Source of the DNA: Lunularia cruciata
Lineage: Eukaryota > Streptophyta > Marchantiopsida > Lunulariales > Lunulariaceae
Assembly (NCBI GenBank): GCA_948567375.1
Contig: OX419755.1
Location: 20,166,517 to 20,230,516 of the forward strand
Reading direction: 5' to 3'
DNA length: 64,000 bases
Position 1 is the first letter of the stretch; each line of letters starts with the position of its first letter. Under the pieces are notes generated by a model. It did no database searches and was not told where the DNA came from. It worked only from the letters and a program-made list of their open reading frames with translations. Below are positions 1 through 12,400 of the stretch, one piece after another. Position numbers and translations under genes: made by a program.

Positions 1-545
1 GATCTTCGAGCGAGATATCATCAGTTGCCGATCAGGGAGGAAGATAAGTCCAAGACAGCATTTTGGGCTATTGATCCTCACGGCAAGGATGTGTTATATC
101 AGTGGAGGTTCTTACCATTTGGGTTGAAGAATGCTCCTGCTGAGTTCCAGAGGGTCATGGATAGGATCCTAGCTGGATTGGATTTTGCTCGATGTTATAT
201 TGATGACATTTTGGTCTATAGCACTACTGTGGAGGAGCATGAGAGACAGTTGTTGGAGGTGTTTGAGAGGTTGAGATCTCATGGACTCAAACTACATCCT
301 GGGAAGTGTAGGTTCTTCCACGAGCAGGTTGAGTATTTGGTCACACTATCTACCCCGGAGGACTTGGTGTTCAGCAGACCAAGGTGGAGGCTATTGCATG
401 TATTCCTCGGCCTACGGATGTGAGCAGAGTGCAAGCATTCCTTAGGTTGGCGAACTTCTATCGCCGCTATGTTAGAGGATTTAGTGCCATTGCCAAGGCC
501 TTGACAAAGCTGACCAAGCTTACACATGAGTGGTGTTGGGGAGAT
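1..545 (+). pseudogene. A1 reverse transcriptase, C-terminal part, frameshifted
   Basis: This is the palm/thumb part of a Ty3/gypsy reverse transcriptase. The FLPFGLKNAPAEFQR motif is at about 112-156 and the catalytic YIDD box is intact at about 199-210, so the active-site aspartates survive. After VEYL the frame breaks near 337: A2 has one more G at the equivalent place and reads on into GHTIYP. The connection domain (NFYRRYVRGF) follows in the next frame at about 450-482. The N-terminal fingers are outside the window. Confidence 0.9.
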
Positions 546-1113
546 GAGTAGGAGAGAGCTTTTGTAGAGCTCAAGGAGAGGTTGACATCTGCTCCTACTT
601 TGAGGAGACCGATCAGGGGACGACCATTTCAGGTTCACACTGATTGGAGTATGTTGGGGCTTGGAGCGGTGCTCACCCAGCATGATGATGAGGAGAAGGA
701 GTTTGTGGTGGCCTATGCTAGTCGCTCCAACAATTCAGTGGAGGCGAAGTATAGTTCATATGAGGGAGAGTGCTTGGCAGCAGTTTGGGCAATAGCACAT
801 TTCCGATGTTACCTATTTGGTAACCCCTTCACTCTCATCACTGATCATCAACCGCTGAAGTGGTTGATGGAGTCCGACAAGCTTTCAAGGAAGCTTGCAC
901 AATGGGCTCTGATTTTACAGGAGTATGATTTCATGGTTGTTCATAGACCTGGAGTGGTGAACCGTGATGCATATGGGTTTAGTAGAAACCCATGTCCCAG
1001 CCAACAGGATCAGACCGGAGCACGTTGGCATGGTGAGACATATGAGGAGATGGTGCCAGGTTGGCATGCATCGGCCTTTCTGTGTATATTTGCAGAGACT
1101 TTGGTGGTATCTC
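546..1113 (+). pseudogene. A1 RNase H domain
   Basis: Ty3-type RNase H degrades the RNA strand during reverse transcription. The acidic residues are visible in VHTDWS, YEGECLA and LITDHQPLKWL, so the D-E-D set is complete. The domain ends near a VHRPGVVNRDA motif, usual for the gypsy RNase H C-terminus. A TAG at 549-551 lies in frame just before the domain; A2 has CAA there (GAGCAAGAG), so an ancestral CAG to TAG change is likely. The frame is lost downstream in a CT run at 1111-1119 that is 2 bases longer than in A2, a typical slippage lesion. Confidence 0.88.
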
Positions 1114-2629
1114 TCTCTCAGCGCATACAGGAGGAGTTATTGAGGTCACAGATTCAGAGAGTGAAGATATTGGTACAGTTCAGCGAGACATTCATGATGA
1201 TGTCTTAGTGATGGACTATCTTTGCACTGGTGTTGTGGGTGGCCCAGTTGGGGCCAAGGAGAGAGACCGTGTTCTTCAGCGAGCCAGACGGTTCAGATTG
1301 GAGGGTAGACACCTTTTGCGTGTATGGGAGGATGGTAGAGTGCGAGTAGTACCACTTCCATCACAGAGACCACAGTTGGTCCGTCATGCTCATGAGGAGC
1401 TAGGACATTTTGGAGTAAAGCGTACATATAGCTTACTCCAGAGTCATTATTGGTGGCGCGGTATGCAGACCGAGGTACAACAGTTTGTTGCCAGATGTGT
1501 GGTTTGTGACCAAGTTAGAGCATCATTAAATGCTCCTACGCCACAGTTACACCCATTACCTATCATGGGATTGGGTTACCGTTGGAGTTTGGACTTTGCC
1601 GGACCTTTACCGCTGACTGTGAGACATCATCGGTATGTTTTGGTGATGGTGGAGCACTTCTCCAAGTGGATTGAGTTGGTGGCACTTCGTGACAAGTCTA
1701 GTGAAGGGACAGCTTACTCGTTCCTGGATCGAGTTCTTAGTCATTTTGGTGCACCAGCTGAGGTTTTGACTGATCAGGGTATAGAGTTCTTGGGAGAGTT
1801 TCAGGTCTTGTGTGACAAGGCTTTGATTGATCATCATACTACATCTCGAGATCACCCTGAGGCAGATGGCTTAGCAGAGAGAGTGGTTCAGACGGTGAAG
1901 AGAGGATTGCGAAAGTATGGTTTGCAGAGAGGCCACTTGGGAGATTGGGATCTTCAGTTACCTTGGTTGGCCATGGGCTATCGGTTCAGCCGGCAAGCCT
2001 CCTTAGCATCCTTCTCTCCATACTTTCTACTCTATGGACGAGATCCAAATTTACCTGCAGCCATTTGTCGAGATGCTACTGTAGTTTTGGACTTGGATGA
2101 CCCCAATGTATGGATGAGCGCATGTTCTCAGCGGGCAGAGATCTTTTGGAGAGTGATGCCGATGGCCTTTGAGAACTTGGCGATTGCTCAGCATAGAGAT
2201 ACTTTACGCTATGCTACCATTCGAGGAGGAGGTTATAGACCCTTGATCCATCAATTTCATCCAGGCGACTATGTATATCTACAGCAGATAGCACCGACGA
2301 CACTTGATGTTTCTATAGGCTGCACTATCTTGAGAGTGCACGAGGTTTTGCCATCTGGAGTCCTTGTGTTGGAAGGACGTGATGGTGTTGTTTGGAAGGA
2401 TCATGTGCGCAATTGTGCGCCATGCCACCTTCCAAACATTGATGGTACTATGGACCCAAGCTTGGCACTTGTACGTGCAGGCTTGAGGTGTATGTTATGT
2501 GGCTCTTCTGGTGGAGCTGCTACTATGTTAGTGTGTGATAGCTGTTCGAGAGGATGGCATATGGCATGTATGACTCCTCCCCTCACGGTGGTTTCTTAAG
2601 GACAATGGTTATGTCCTAGATGTACTTGA
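1114..2629 (+). pseudogene. A1 integrase with C-terminal PHD-type finger
   Basis: A long open frame encodes an apparently intact retroviral-type integrase. The HHCC zinc domain reads HAHEELGHFG, then RCVVCDQ. The core catalytic residues are all present: D in LDFAGPL, D in LTDQGIEF, and E in LAERVVQTVK. The GPY/F-like C-terminal domain (FHPGDYVYL) follows at about 2259-2285. The frame runs without interruption into a PHD-type finger. A TAA at 2597-2599 interrupts it inside the finger; A2 has CAG at that codon. Ten codons later it would end at TGA 2627-2629. This is the least damaged part of the element. Confidence 0.9.
2489..2623 (+). other. PHD-type zinc finger at end of family A pol
   Basis: The cysteine and histidine spacing is C-x2-C, then C-x2-C after the glycine-rich loop (LVCDSC), then H-x2-C (GWHMAC), then W-x-C-x2-C (QWLCPRC), the C4HC3 pattern of PHD fingers, with the aromatic residue before the last Cys pair. 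PHD fingers usually read the histone H3 tail. An in-frame stop lies between the sixth and seventh zinc ligands in A1. In A2 that stop is absent but the first and last Cys are replaced (60244-60377), so neither copy is intact though together they show the pattern. Binding specificity cannot be read from the sequence. Confidence 0.8.
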
Positions 2630-2787
2630 CCTATAGCTAGTTCATTCTTTATATGGTATAGATTGCAGACAGGCGACTAACGATGGGGCTCCATAGCACC
2701 CGGCCTCCTGATCTTTGCCCATTAGAGGGTATACCATATACTTAGAGTAGATGGCTATCTGGAGTTAGAGGGACCTAACCGCCAGCT

Positions 2788-2794
2788 AGGGGGG
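2788..2794 (+). promoter_or_regulatory. Polypurine tract of A1
   Basis: AGGGGGG lies seven bases before the TGG that opens the LTR-like end. The same tract is at 60544-60550 in A2. A polypurine tract next to the 3' LTR primes plus-strand DNA synthesis, so it marks where the LTR starts. Confidence 0.7.
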
Positions 2795-2800
2795 CGATTA

Positions 2801-3460
2801 TGGCACTTTAGAGTCTATGTATGACTTATGTGTGAGTTGTGCTTTTATAGTGTATGATGTTGACAGCGATAAATGTTGTGTAGCAATGTATATACGCACG
2901 ACAACTGTCACGCCATTTGTAGTTCCGCATCTAGATGCTCGGACACTGGAGTTCCAGTGATGGTAGTTAGAGTTATTCTAGCAGTTTCTCAGGGACTACT
3001 TTCCGACGGTTAGATTTTGTGTTCAGGGTACTGACTTCACGGTGGGGCCCACCGTCACTTTGCACCATTTGCACCGTCGAGTGTGCCATCAGCGGGACCG
3101 TTAGGGTTTCAGGGCTAGCTCAAGTCCAGGAGGTATAGTTTTGAAGTGAGCTCCAAAGAGCTCACTTCTCTGATGTTGAGCCTTCGAGTTCCTGGCTATG
3201 GTGGACAGAGGCCGGCGAGCGTCACCTGGATTCTCTATGCTTGAGTGGGTGTGGCTTGACTGTAATCAGTGCCCAGTTGTTGGCAATTTATAGAGTGACA
3301 GATCAAGTACTGATCTGAGTTGAGTTGAGTTGAGAGTGTTAAGCAATCTGATTATTGTGGCACTTTAGAGTCTATGTATGACTTATGTGTGAGTTGTGCT
3401 TTTATAGTGTATGATGTTGACAGCGATGTATGTTGTGTAGCGATGTATATACGCACAACA
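2801..3460 (+). repeat. A1 3' LTR (660 bp) with duplicated ends
   Basis: This starts TGGCACTTTAG just after the polypurine tract and ends GCACAACA, so it has TG...CA termini. The first 104 bases (2801-2904) are repeated almost exactly at the end (3358-3460). The A2 copy (60557-61214) has the same arrangement, so the duplication belongs to the family. I treat the whole block as the LTR because only the first repeat is preceded by a polypurine tract and no tRNA primer site follows it. The alternative is a 104-bp LTR followed by 450 bp and a second LTR. Confidence 0.6.
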
Positions 3461-4251
3461 AGAGAATCCAAGACAAAACAAAATGAATGAATCTAAGATA
3501 CAAAATTGATTTGGAATTCTAATGGAAAACTAGAAAACCCAAGAAGAATGCATCAATTAGTAAGCATTATGTTATGTTCAACTTGAGTTTATAAAATTGT
3601 TGTATTCTCAAATTTTTAGCTTGTCTTAGCTAGAACACTGTTGTTTTATCTTTTTCTTTATCTAAAACATCCTTGGTGCCAAGTTGTGGTGCTTGTGGAC
3701 AAAAAAGTGTAGTGTTCTATCCTTTTCTTTATTTGGGAACACATTAGGTACCTGGTGGTGGAGCTTATGGACAAAAGGTTGTATTTAGACTTATTGATAG
3801 TGGCTAGAGCACACTTGTATTCCCAATCTCCTAGAAACTTCTACCCTGATTTCCAATCTTCCTTCTATTGGGTAAGAAAAAGGAAACTTAACCTACTATC
3901 ACAACACACTCTCTTGGTTTACTACTCATCACTTCCAACATTACTAAGGAGAAATATAAATAATGAAGAGGATCCAACAGAAGCAACTTACATCCAACTC
4001 TCCATACTTCTAGTACATAAGTGTCTCAAAGCAACCTTGCTTCATTGCAAATTTTCTTCCAAATTGTACTCCAAATGTGATAAATACGTGCCTTTTAACA
4101 ATGTATTGTTTGGGAAATACTCTTGAGTTTAGGCCTAAGATAGTTTTTTTCTTAAGGCTCCAAGTCAAACATGTTGTGACTCAAGGAATAGCTTGTGAGA
4201 TAAGATAAGATAGCTAGCTTGTGAGATAAGATATCTTATGATATATGATAT
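3461..4251. other. Intergenic, degenerate short tandem duplication
   Basis: No gene is recognised between A1 and MULE1. An imperfect tandem duplication of about 75 bp is visible at roughly 3642-3783: both halves run from TCTTTTTCTTTAT or TCCTTTTCTTTAT to TGGACAAAA. An open frame of 123 codons at 3755-4126 has no recognisable motif. Confidence 0.5.
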
Positions 4252-6451
4252 CTGATGAATTGTTAAATACACCACACCACGCACCACCACTAAATTAAAT
4301 ACACCACAATCATTGCACCACAAGTTTATTGAAAAAGAAACATGACCCAACATCGCAAACATATTATGCATATTGTTATACATCAACCTACACTGGTGGT
4401 TTGCATGATGGACAAGGGCACTTATTGTGAGTGTCTTGGACCTGGCCGCATTCACCGCAGCGATGCATCTTCTTTGTACACCCAAATGCTTATGGATCAT
4501 GTTTTATCAAACTCTTTGGTTTTTTTAGCACCAAGTGGACATCCTTTTGATTGCACCAATAATGGGTTGGCAATTGAGGGCATCTTTCATGCACTGAGCT
4601 CTGAGACTTGCATCAAGGCCACAGCCTGCTGAGCAGGTGGCCATTCCACATAAGCGGACTCAAGCATCTATAGCTGCTTCTGAAACAGATCAAGATGCCC
4701 AACCTGCAGGTTATCCATAGGTGGGACGTCGGATAGAGGAGTATAGTGTAGATGCTAATGTTGAGCAATCGTGTGCAATGCAATGGGTTCTTCACCAGCT
4801 AACAAAATGTCATGAGCACATAATAGACCTAATGTGCATCTGAATGTGTCTCGACAAGCCAGCAATGCTGCTCCGGCTGCTACCTCCATCACCAAACCCC
4901 ACTGTTCTTCAATCAACTTTAACACATATTGGCTCACATTTTTGACAAGATGTTTGAACATTAGGACTGCTCGCAAGTTGTGCAGCATAGACATCTTTTG
5001 AGTAGCTTTTGCAGCATAGTACTCTACGACTTGGCATTTGAAGCATATGTGCAATTTGTTCTTGTACTGCATACAAGTCTCTTCTCTTAAAAGCTGCATG
5101 TGCACCTTCTACGGCAAATATTGTAGTGTTGTGGAGATGCTAGCACTTGTTACTCCAACTAGTGATAAATTTTCCTTGTCATGAAGCCAAGTGTTGCTAG
5201 ATAATGTATAAGGGCAGGGATATCCGCTATTTTAGCAAACAATGCAGAATTCTTTGTTTCAAAATCCATCGGCGTTTGCGCGTGCCACACGCTTGACCAT
5301 GACATCATGAAAACTTTATGGTGATCATCATCCTTGATGTGCTTCTTTGATTGAGCAAGCATATTCTTTTTTATATGCCAAATGCATAAGAGATGGTAGG
5401 AATTTGGAGCAACACAAGCAATCATAGTGGCACGCCCCTTGTCTACATCAGACATGGTAACCGCTGGAAATTGGCCATTAACGAGAGTGTGGAGCTCGCC
5501 TAAAGTCCAAAGGTAATCACCAACTTCTTCTCCATTGAGAAATATGATGAGAATGGTGGAGTGTGTATTGAGACCAGTTTGTCCAATCACATGCAACAAT
5601 GGCATTCCAAATTTGTTTGTCTTGTATGTGCAATCCAACATTATAACTAAATTAAACCGTCTAGCAAGCAGAATTGAATTTAGGTGCACAAAGAGAAGCC
5701 TCATGACATTACCGTTGCTGTTTCATTGGACAACATGTTTGAATTGACTTTGCTGAAGTTCATCCAAAAGTGCTTGAATTGGCATGCGCCCCGATAGTTT
5801 TTTGTGCCGGTACTTTGCCTTTGCATTGTATATAGTTTTGGCAACAGCTAAAAAATTGCAGTCATGTTGACTTGATGATGTCAAAATCTAACAAGCCAAG
5901 ACTCTAAAGACTAAAGACTTATTCAGTCTGCTCTGCCTCCTTTGTCAATAAGCGGCTGTTGGGATGTCCGGCCATGTTTGTGCTTGGATCATGATTGTGA
6001 TGTACACAGCTCAGCTCCATCTGCCAAAGGCCATGTTGTTTCTTGCTTGCCACCTTCCATGGGCAACCAACATGGCAAGTGCTTGGGCACTTTTGCATGG
6101 TGACTGCAGGTTTTTGAAACTTGTAGTACTAGCCCCCACGATTGCAACCCAACTGAATAGTGTTGCATTTTGTGTCCAATTGTTGGGTGATGTATGCATA
6201 CCTTTTTTTGGCTGTGATTTTGGATGTGCGCTACCAATTTTTCACACTCAAGAAAATTAGTGTCGGGATCAAGCACCAACCCTTGGTCGGGGAGTGCAGA
6301 ACTGATATTTGCTAATTGCTCACGCTCCATTTCACCAAGGTCAAGAAAGTGTGGTGTGGTCTTCAAAGTGTTGCATTGGTATCTTTTAAGAATATTAACA
6401 CACTAGCTATGGTGTATTTAGTCAAAACTGTGGTGTATTTAACAACTCCCT
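4252..6451 (-). mobile_element. Mutator-like element MULE1
   Basis: A degenerate MULE transposase is flanked by inverted ends. The left end reads TTGTTAAATACACCACA (about 4260-4277) and the right end, read in reverse complement, reads the same (about 6426-6444). ATATGATAT occurs directly outside both ends (4243-4251 and 6452-6460), a 9-bp direct repeat of the size Mutator elements produce. The inner few bases of the two ends differ by an indel, so the exact boundaries are tentative. Confidence 0.7.
4755..6366 (-). pseudogene. MULE/FAR1-like transposase, broken
   Basis: The best block is 5159-5704. It has the MULE transposase core LDCTYKTNKFGMPLL (first catalytic Asp, about 5633-5635), then a second acidic cluster in TMSDVDKG and the CxxH-type signature LLCIWHIKKN. 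A separate frame at 4755-5105 continues the C-terminal side with a SWIM-like zinc motif (CRDTFRCTLGLLCAH). An upstream fragment at 5989-6366 may be the N-terminal part. The core is in at least three frames, so the protein is dead. FAR1/FHY3 transcription factors share this fold, but the inverted ends and decay argue for a transposon. Confidence 0.8.
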
Positions 6452-9400
6452 ATATGATATACATACCTCTATAAATAGTAGATTTCATTTAAATACCTTA
6501 ACAGCTTATCTTGGGATGGATGCCATGTTATTTAGGAGACCATAGGAGACAAAATAAGATAGCTCCACAAATGCATGCCTTTAGAGCGATTAAGGAAAAG
6601 AACTGCTTACCATCAAGCTAATGTAGGCCATACCAAATGCAAATCAATGTAGATTATGTATATTGTCAGATTCAAGTAGTTAATTCTTGAATTATTTTGG
6701 TCAAGGAACAAGCAACATCCACAAAACAACCAATCAAGGTTTCATGCTAGTTTGTATAAAGAGCATCCAAAAACTTGAGCAGCATTCAAAACATGAGATC
6801 ACTTGTGTGACGGTTGAATAGAAGTATTGCCAATGGGTGGAAGTTGAAAATTGTGTCATTGAGAATCAATTGAGTGTGCATATCTAGGTATGACATACCA
6901 TGAAAAATAGACAAATCAAGTGCAATAACAAAGCCAATGACCTTTTTGAGAGACTCAAAAATGACCTAAAGACTAATAGCACAAGCAATGTGAGTATAAT
7001 TTGCAACAATCAACTTAGTGCATCCATTGTAGAAGCTAAGCCTACTTTCATTGTGAATTAAATGAACCATTTGAGATGGCATCCAAAATGATGCACCTAA
7101 AATCACATAACAAACTACGAGTGAAAACCTCTAAAAGTGTTGATACAAACTACATATTACTCACAAGAAATGAGATCAGATTTTTTGTCAAAAGCATCCA
7201 ATTCATGCTCATTTTTCTTGAACAATGCTGAAGATATTATAACACCTCTAAATTGTCAAGATGGGACAATAATCCTTCAATTATATCTTCAACAATTGAC
7301 TTGTTCAAAAAAAATTGTAAAGTCCTTTCATTGAACTCAAAATGACTTTTGATGTGGTTAAGAAAATGCACATCTATAGCACTAAAGAAGGTTTCTTTCT
7401 CTTCCAAAGATGTTAGTTCATCATACTCCTTCTACTTGACGTGATGCTATGATATAAGGTGCTACAAGTAGTGGTATGTTTGAACCAATCAAAGTATTTG
7501 CAATTTTTTGAAGGCTTTCATTTCACACAAACTTTCTATTCTTGCCCAAGAAAAACTCAAAATTGACAAGCACACAATGTAACTTCATTGCTAGTTGGGT
7601 CACTTGTCATGATCTTCATACAAAACTTAATTTTTTGTTGTTTTAGGAATTGAGACTTATCTTTGACTTCATTAGCAGCATGTTATGATTCTCAATTGTA
7701 AACCCTAGACAAAAACAATACATGTAGAAAATAAATTTCACATAACTTATTTATGGTGACAACATACTTCTATTTAGGGGTAAAATCCCTTATTAATAGA
7801 AGCTTGATAATATATCTTGATTTTACCATTATAGCTCAATTGAAAATATCTTGAACTCTAATTTTGTGCCAAGAAAACTCTAATTCAAAACCATGATAAG
7901 GTGGTACTCTTGGTTCTTGTCAAGAAATTTCCAAAGTCTTGGCTTAAAATTTCAATTAAGTATCATGAACTCTCCAACAAGTTATCACTACTTCAACCAT
8001 GACTCAAATGAGAGAAGTTTCAAGTAATCGTGATTGTAGACAAGCTAAATCCTTAGATGCTTATGAAAATATTTTTACTAAAGTTTTTATATCAGATCTT
8101 ATTACCTACCAGCCCTAATACATACCAAATTTACAAATTAGTTGATGATGACTTCTCTAAACCTTTAATCTAAATTCTAAATCAGTCCCTAGATATTAAT
8201 CAATTCTCAAGCTAGACTAACATTTGAGCTTTACCAACCTAATTATACTTAATCTAAGACCATGAATTATCTTTTTAGTATTTCACACCAAAATTCATAT
8301 AGAGGTACCAGACCAAGCTGCCAACAATGCCACTTTGGACCAAAACTTGAGATGTGATGAAACACCCAACCTAATCATAATCTCCACTTGCACACCTTGG
8401 TTTCAAGTCTTCCAACTTTAATTGATCATATCAAATTTAAGATTGACTCAAAAGAAGAATTTCTTAGATATAACAAAGCCAAAATTTTCTCTTCTTTCCA
8501 GCCCATTTACAAATCATCAATTTTTTTTTAACTTCCAAATTCCTCCAATGTGTGTATCTTTGTATGAATTGGACCTCCCTTGCTTCAATTAATCAAATCT
8601 TTAGCCTTAGCCACTCAAGTCTTGCATTTCTTGTCCCCTTATTCTAGCCTTTCTACTATTCTTTTCTAAAGATAGTCCTCTCTCCCCAAATGACTCTTGA
8701 ATTCTTCACAAACATCCTAAACCCTCAATAAAACTTCATAGAACCCAAATTCTTCTACTTTGGACTCTTGGCAACTCCTCCTTTTTACATATGGACCTCC
8801 AAACTCACCTCTCAAGATTTGAGCAAAACTTTTAATACATCTTCTTGTGAAAGGAGATATAAATGATTAGATCCCAAACTTGTCCGAAAGTAAGCACATG
8901 AAGGATAAAAGGATCCAGGTTATCCATTATAGACACCATAAACTAGGGACCAAAATGAGTTATTACTACCCAAGATGGATCAAGATGCATAAATTGGAGC
9001 TTGGTGTGAGAAGTGTTTGGGAGAATGTCAAGTAGATCAAGAATATGCAACATCTCTCCCATCAAGCCTACTATTGGGAACGCTTTAGCTCCCTATAGCT
9101 CCTTACACATCTCTCCCATCAAGCCTATCAAGAATATGCATCATCCCCCATACATATATTGTTCATATTAGAATTTTCAACATGTAGGATCCATTACCCA
9201 ATATATTATATTCCTATATAGATAAACAACAATAAAATACTAGATAATTCTACTCACTAGGGAAACCACAACATGACACCGTAAGGAGCAGATCCAAGGG
9301 CAATAGATTATAAGAGTGACTAGGAGACTATACAAGATTCAATGTCTTATCATTTGTGAGAGAAAAGAATTTAGAATCTTTGTAGAGAGCTAAAAGTCAT

Positions 9401-12400
9401 ACTCAAGAATGGAGAAAGAAGTGATTAGAACAAGGGGTAAATTTTAATCATGAATTGTTCAAAAAATTGACTACTGAAAGCCATGCCCAATTCAGACAAA
9501 TTATTTAATAGGATTGAATTTTGATGGAGTGAATTCACATCCAAGAAGTGCTAATGAGTTCAAAATAGTTCTCCAAAGTAACTATCCAAAAGCTAGTTTG
9601 ATGAGGTATATACATATTAATTATACACAACAAACAACTTGCAACATAAATTTTATATAGAGATTACATTACTCAAAGGAAGAAGAGCACTTTAAAAGGA
9701 AGCTCAATATAATAAATAGATAGAAGCAATACTTGGAAAATTTCTAGACTTGCTAGAATTTTTGTCAATCCAAATCTCCAATTTCATATAATGATTTTCC
9801 ATCAAGATTACAAAGAGGTTAAATTTGTATTTTATTTTTCACTTGAGAATAGTTAGATGATGGATTGTCAAATACAATGTATATGGTTGTAAATACAAAT
9901 GAATTAATAGTTGTGCTGAATAACCAAGGCCTACTGTGGTCAATTTTTATATTTGTACAAGTTTAGATCAATGAGGCAACAGCAAAAGTCAAACTCATAT
10001 TTGCAATTGAAAGCCTCACTAAATCATTGTGCATTTAGTGAAGACTTGTAATTTTTCATTCACACTTTCTAGAAATAATGTGATCTTATGAAAGTACAAG
10101 AGGACAAGCATGTTTCAAAGAGGAGTTATACTACATTCAAGATGTTATTTTTAACTAAGAAAACACAATTGAAAAATATTAAAATTTCAAGAAGAGGCTA
10201 GAGGATCAATTTGTTTAATTGTTCTCAATCAAAAGTGGTTCCAAAATTAAAATATAGAACCAATTGAACAAGTACATAGACCTTTTGAGTATGTATGGAG
10301 TTTATTATTAAGCAAAAAATCACTCTTGAAGGCTTTCAAAAATAGAAATCTTGTAAATTAAATTTTTGTGTATTATATATAGTTTTATAGCTATGATATA
10401 CTTTCTTTGCAAATTGCAACAAATAATGCTTCTTAACTTGATTCAACTATTAGATTAATCTGTAGACTATATAGGATTCATTTCATTCCTCTTGAATTAT
10501 GTAAACTTGGAAATTATTTTTCATATTGCTCATGTTTTAGGTTCTTCTTAAGCATTTTCCTGTCCTTCTTGATGCTTTTTTGTATCCATTCTTAATTTCA
10601 TATTGATTTCTTAAAACCTATATTTAGTCTTTAATCTTTCACTTTTTGACATGCACTATTTGACTATTTGTTTGACTCAAAGCATTCTCCTTTTTGATAA
10701 AAATCATCCATCTAAATTATTTCTTGCTAGAGTGAGTAGTAGTAAATTTGGTCTGGGATAGATCTTTGTGGAGAGAGTAGATGCTAAATCTAGTAATGCA
10801 TGAGTGTTAAAGAAGATGAAACATCTACTTGTAACATTTCGGTGGATGCCAAGTTACTGATTCTATATCACTTTAGGTCACTTAAGGCATGCCTTTAGGT
10901 CCATAGCAAAGTGTACTTAAGTTTTTTTTTATTCCTAATACACTTGGATTGTCTAGAGGAATTTCAAAATATAGCTAACTATCATTAGATGCACCGATGT
11001 GTTCCATTAAGTGCACATAATTTTGAAACAATGTATAAAGGAACTTAAAGTTCTTTTAATCTAATGGTATCTCTTTGTCTCTAGATGTAGAGTGAATAGC
11101 CTATATGTTGGATGTTATACTTTCTTTGAATATAATTGAATTTTATATTAATAAGTTTTTTCTATTAACAATTTCTTAGCTCTAAAATGAGTTTCTTAGT
11201 TCCAAAATAAACACTCTAGAATGGATGTGAAGTGCATGTGCCTTGTGTGTGCTTTTGTTGCAAGCTTTTTTTAGGGATATGTAATATATACTGTACTTTT
11301 CTTTAGTAAAGTTTGGATTTTCTGACCAACAAGTTCCTTCAGAATTGCTTAACTCTAGAATAAATATGAATGTTAGGTAAAAAAATTTATAGAGATATAC
11401 ACATTGGGCTCTACTTAGTCAAAATTCTTGATACTTTACTGCTAGCAATTTTCCTTCATTTCTTACAACCTCTATTATTCAAATTTCTGAATTTATTTTA
11501 AATAAATAGAAGCAAAAGCTTGTTAAATTCTGGCAGATGTTCTAAATGCTCAACCTGCTTGCTACTTTATGCCAAACAAGTTTCTTTCATAGTTGACTGG
11601 CTATGAATATCTATGATCTAAATTAAAACTCTAAAATTACTACTTTGAACTTTATTCTGAGTTTTCTCTTGATCTTTATTACTTGTTGCCTCTACATCAA
11701 TGATATAATTTGGATCTGAGCAATTTTTTCTGGTAAGGAGACCAACCATTGAAGAGAAGATCTTTAGAGTGATCCAAGAAAATCCTTGGAGAGGTTTGTG
11801 AACATAATGAGAAGATCAAAAGCAGGTAACAAGAAAAATGAAAGAAGAGGATCCAAGTGATTTCTAGGAAGATATATAGAGTAGTTTAAGAAAAATCCAT
11901 GAGTGGTGAAAAAAAATTTAGAAGATTGAATGTTAGCAATGAGAAGAACTAAGAAAGAGATCCAAGGTGATCTAAAGAATATCTAAAGGAGGGTCCAAAA
12001 GAAATTTTAATGAGTTGAAAAGCATACAACAAAAAGAACAAAGAATTTCCATATAATATCTCTAGAGATATCCAAGAAATTCTCAAAGAGAGATCTTGGA
12101 ACATAATAGAAGATTCCAAGTGAGAAACTTGAAAATTCATGAAAGAGGATCCAAAAACATCAAACGAACAAGAGTAGTTACATTTAAAACACTCAAAAAA
12201 ATATGAGGTTTGGATTATTTAAATTTAACTCTAAATAAACTACATCAACATGGTACTTTGTTGATTTAGTGCAAGGCATTTCCTCCCTAAATCTTACTTT
12301 AAAAATTTTTATATTTATTTATTTATAAATTTTAAGACCTTTAAATAGATTATTGATCTTTCAAATCAAAAATAGACTTAGCTATATTGAACAATTTTTA

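Larger units (their letters stand above)
1..3460 (+). mobile_element. Ty3/gypsy element, family A copy A1 (5' truncated by window edge)
   Basis: The order is reverse transcriptase, RNase H, integrase, PHD-type finger, polypurine tract and an LTR-like end, which is the Ty3/gypsy order. The 5' LTR, gag and protease lie before the window. A second, more decayed copy (A2) of the same family aligns along the whole length from 57778 to 61214, so the element boundaries on the 3' side are supported by two copies. A1 is the better preserved: its reading frame is broken by only four lesions that I can find (a 1-base loss near 337, TAG at 549-551, a 2-base gain near 1111-1119 and TAA at 2597-2599). It keeps more CpG than A2, which suggests a later insertion. 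Confidence 0.93.
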
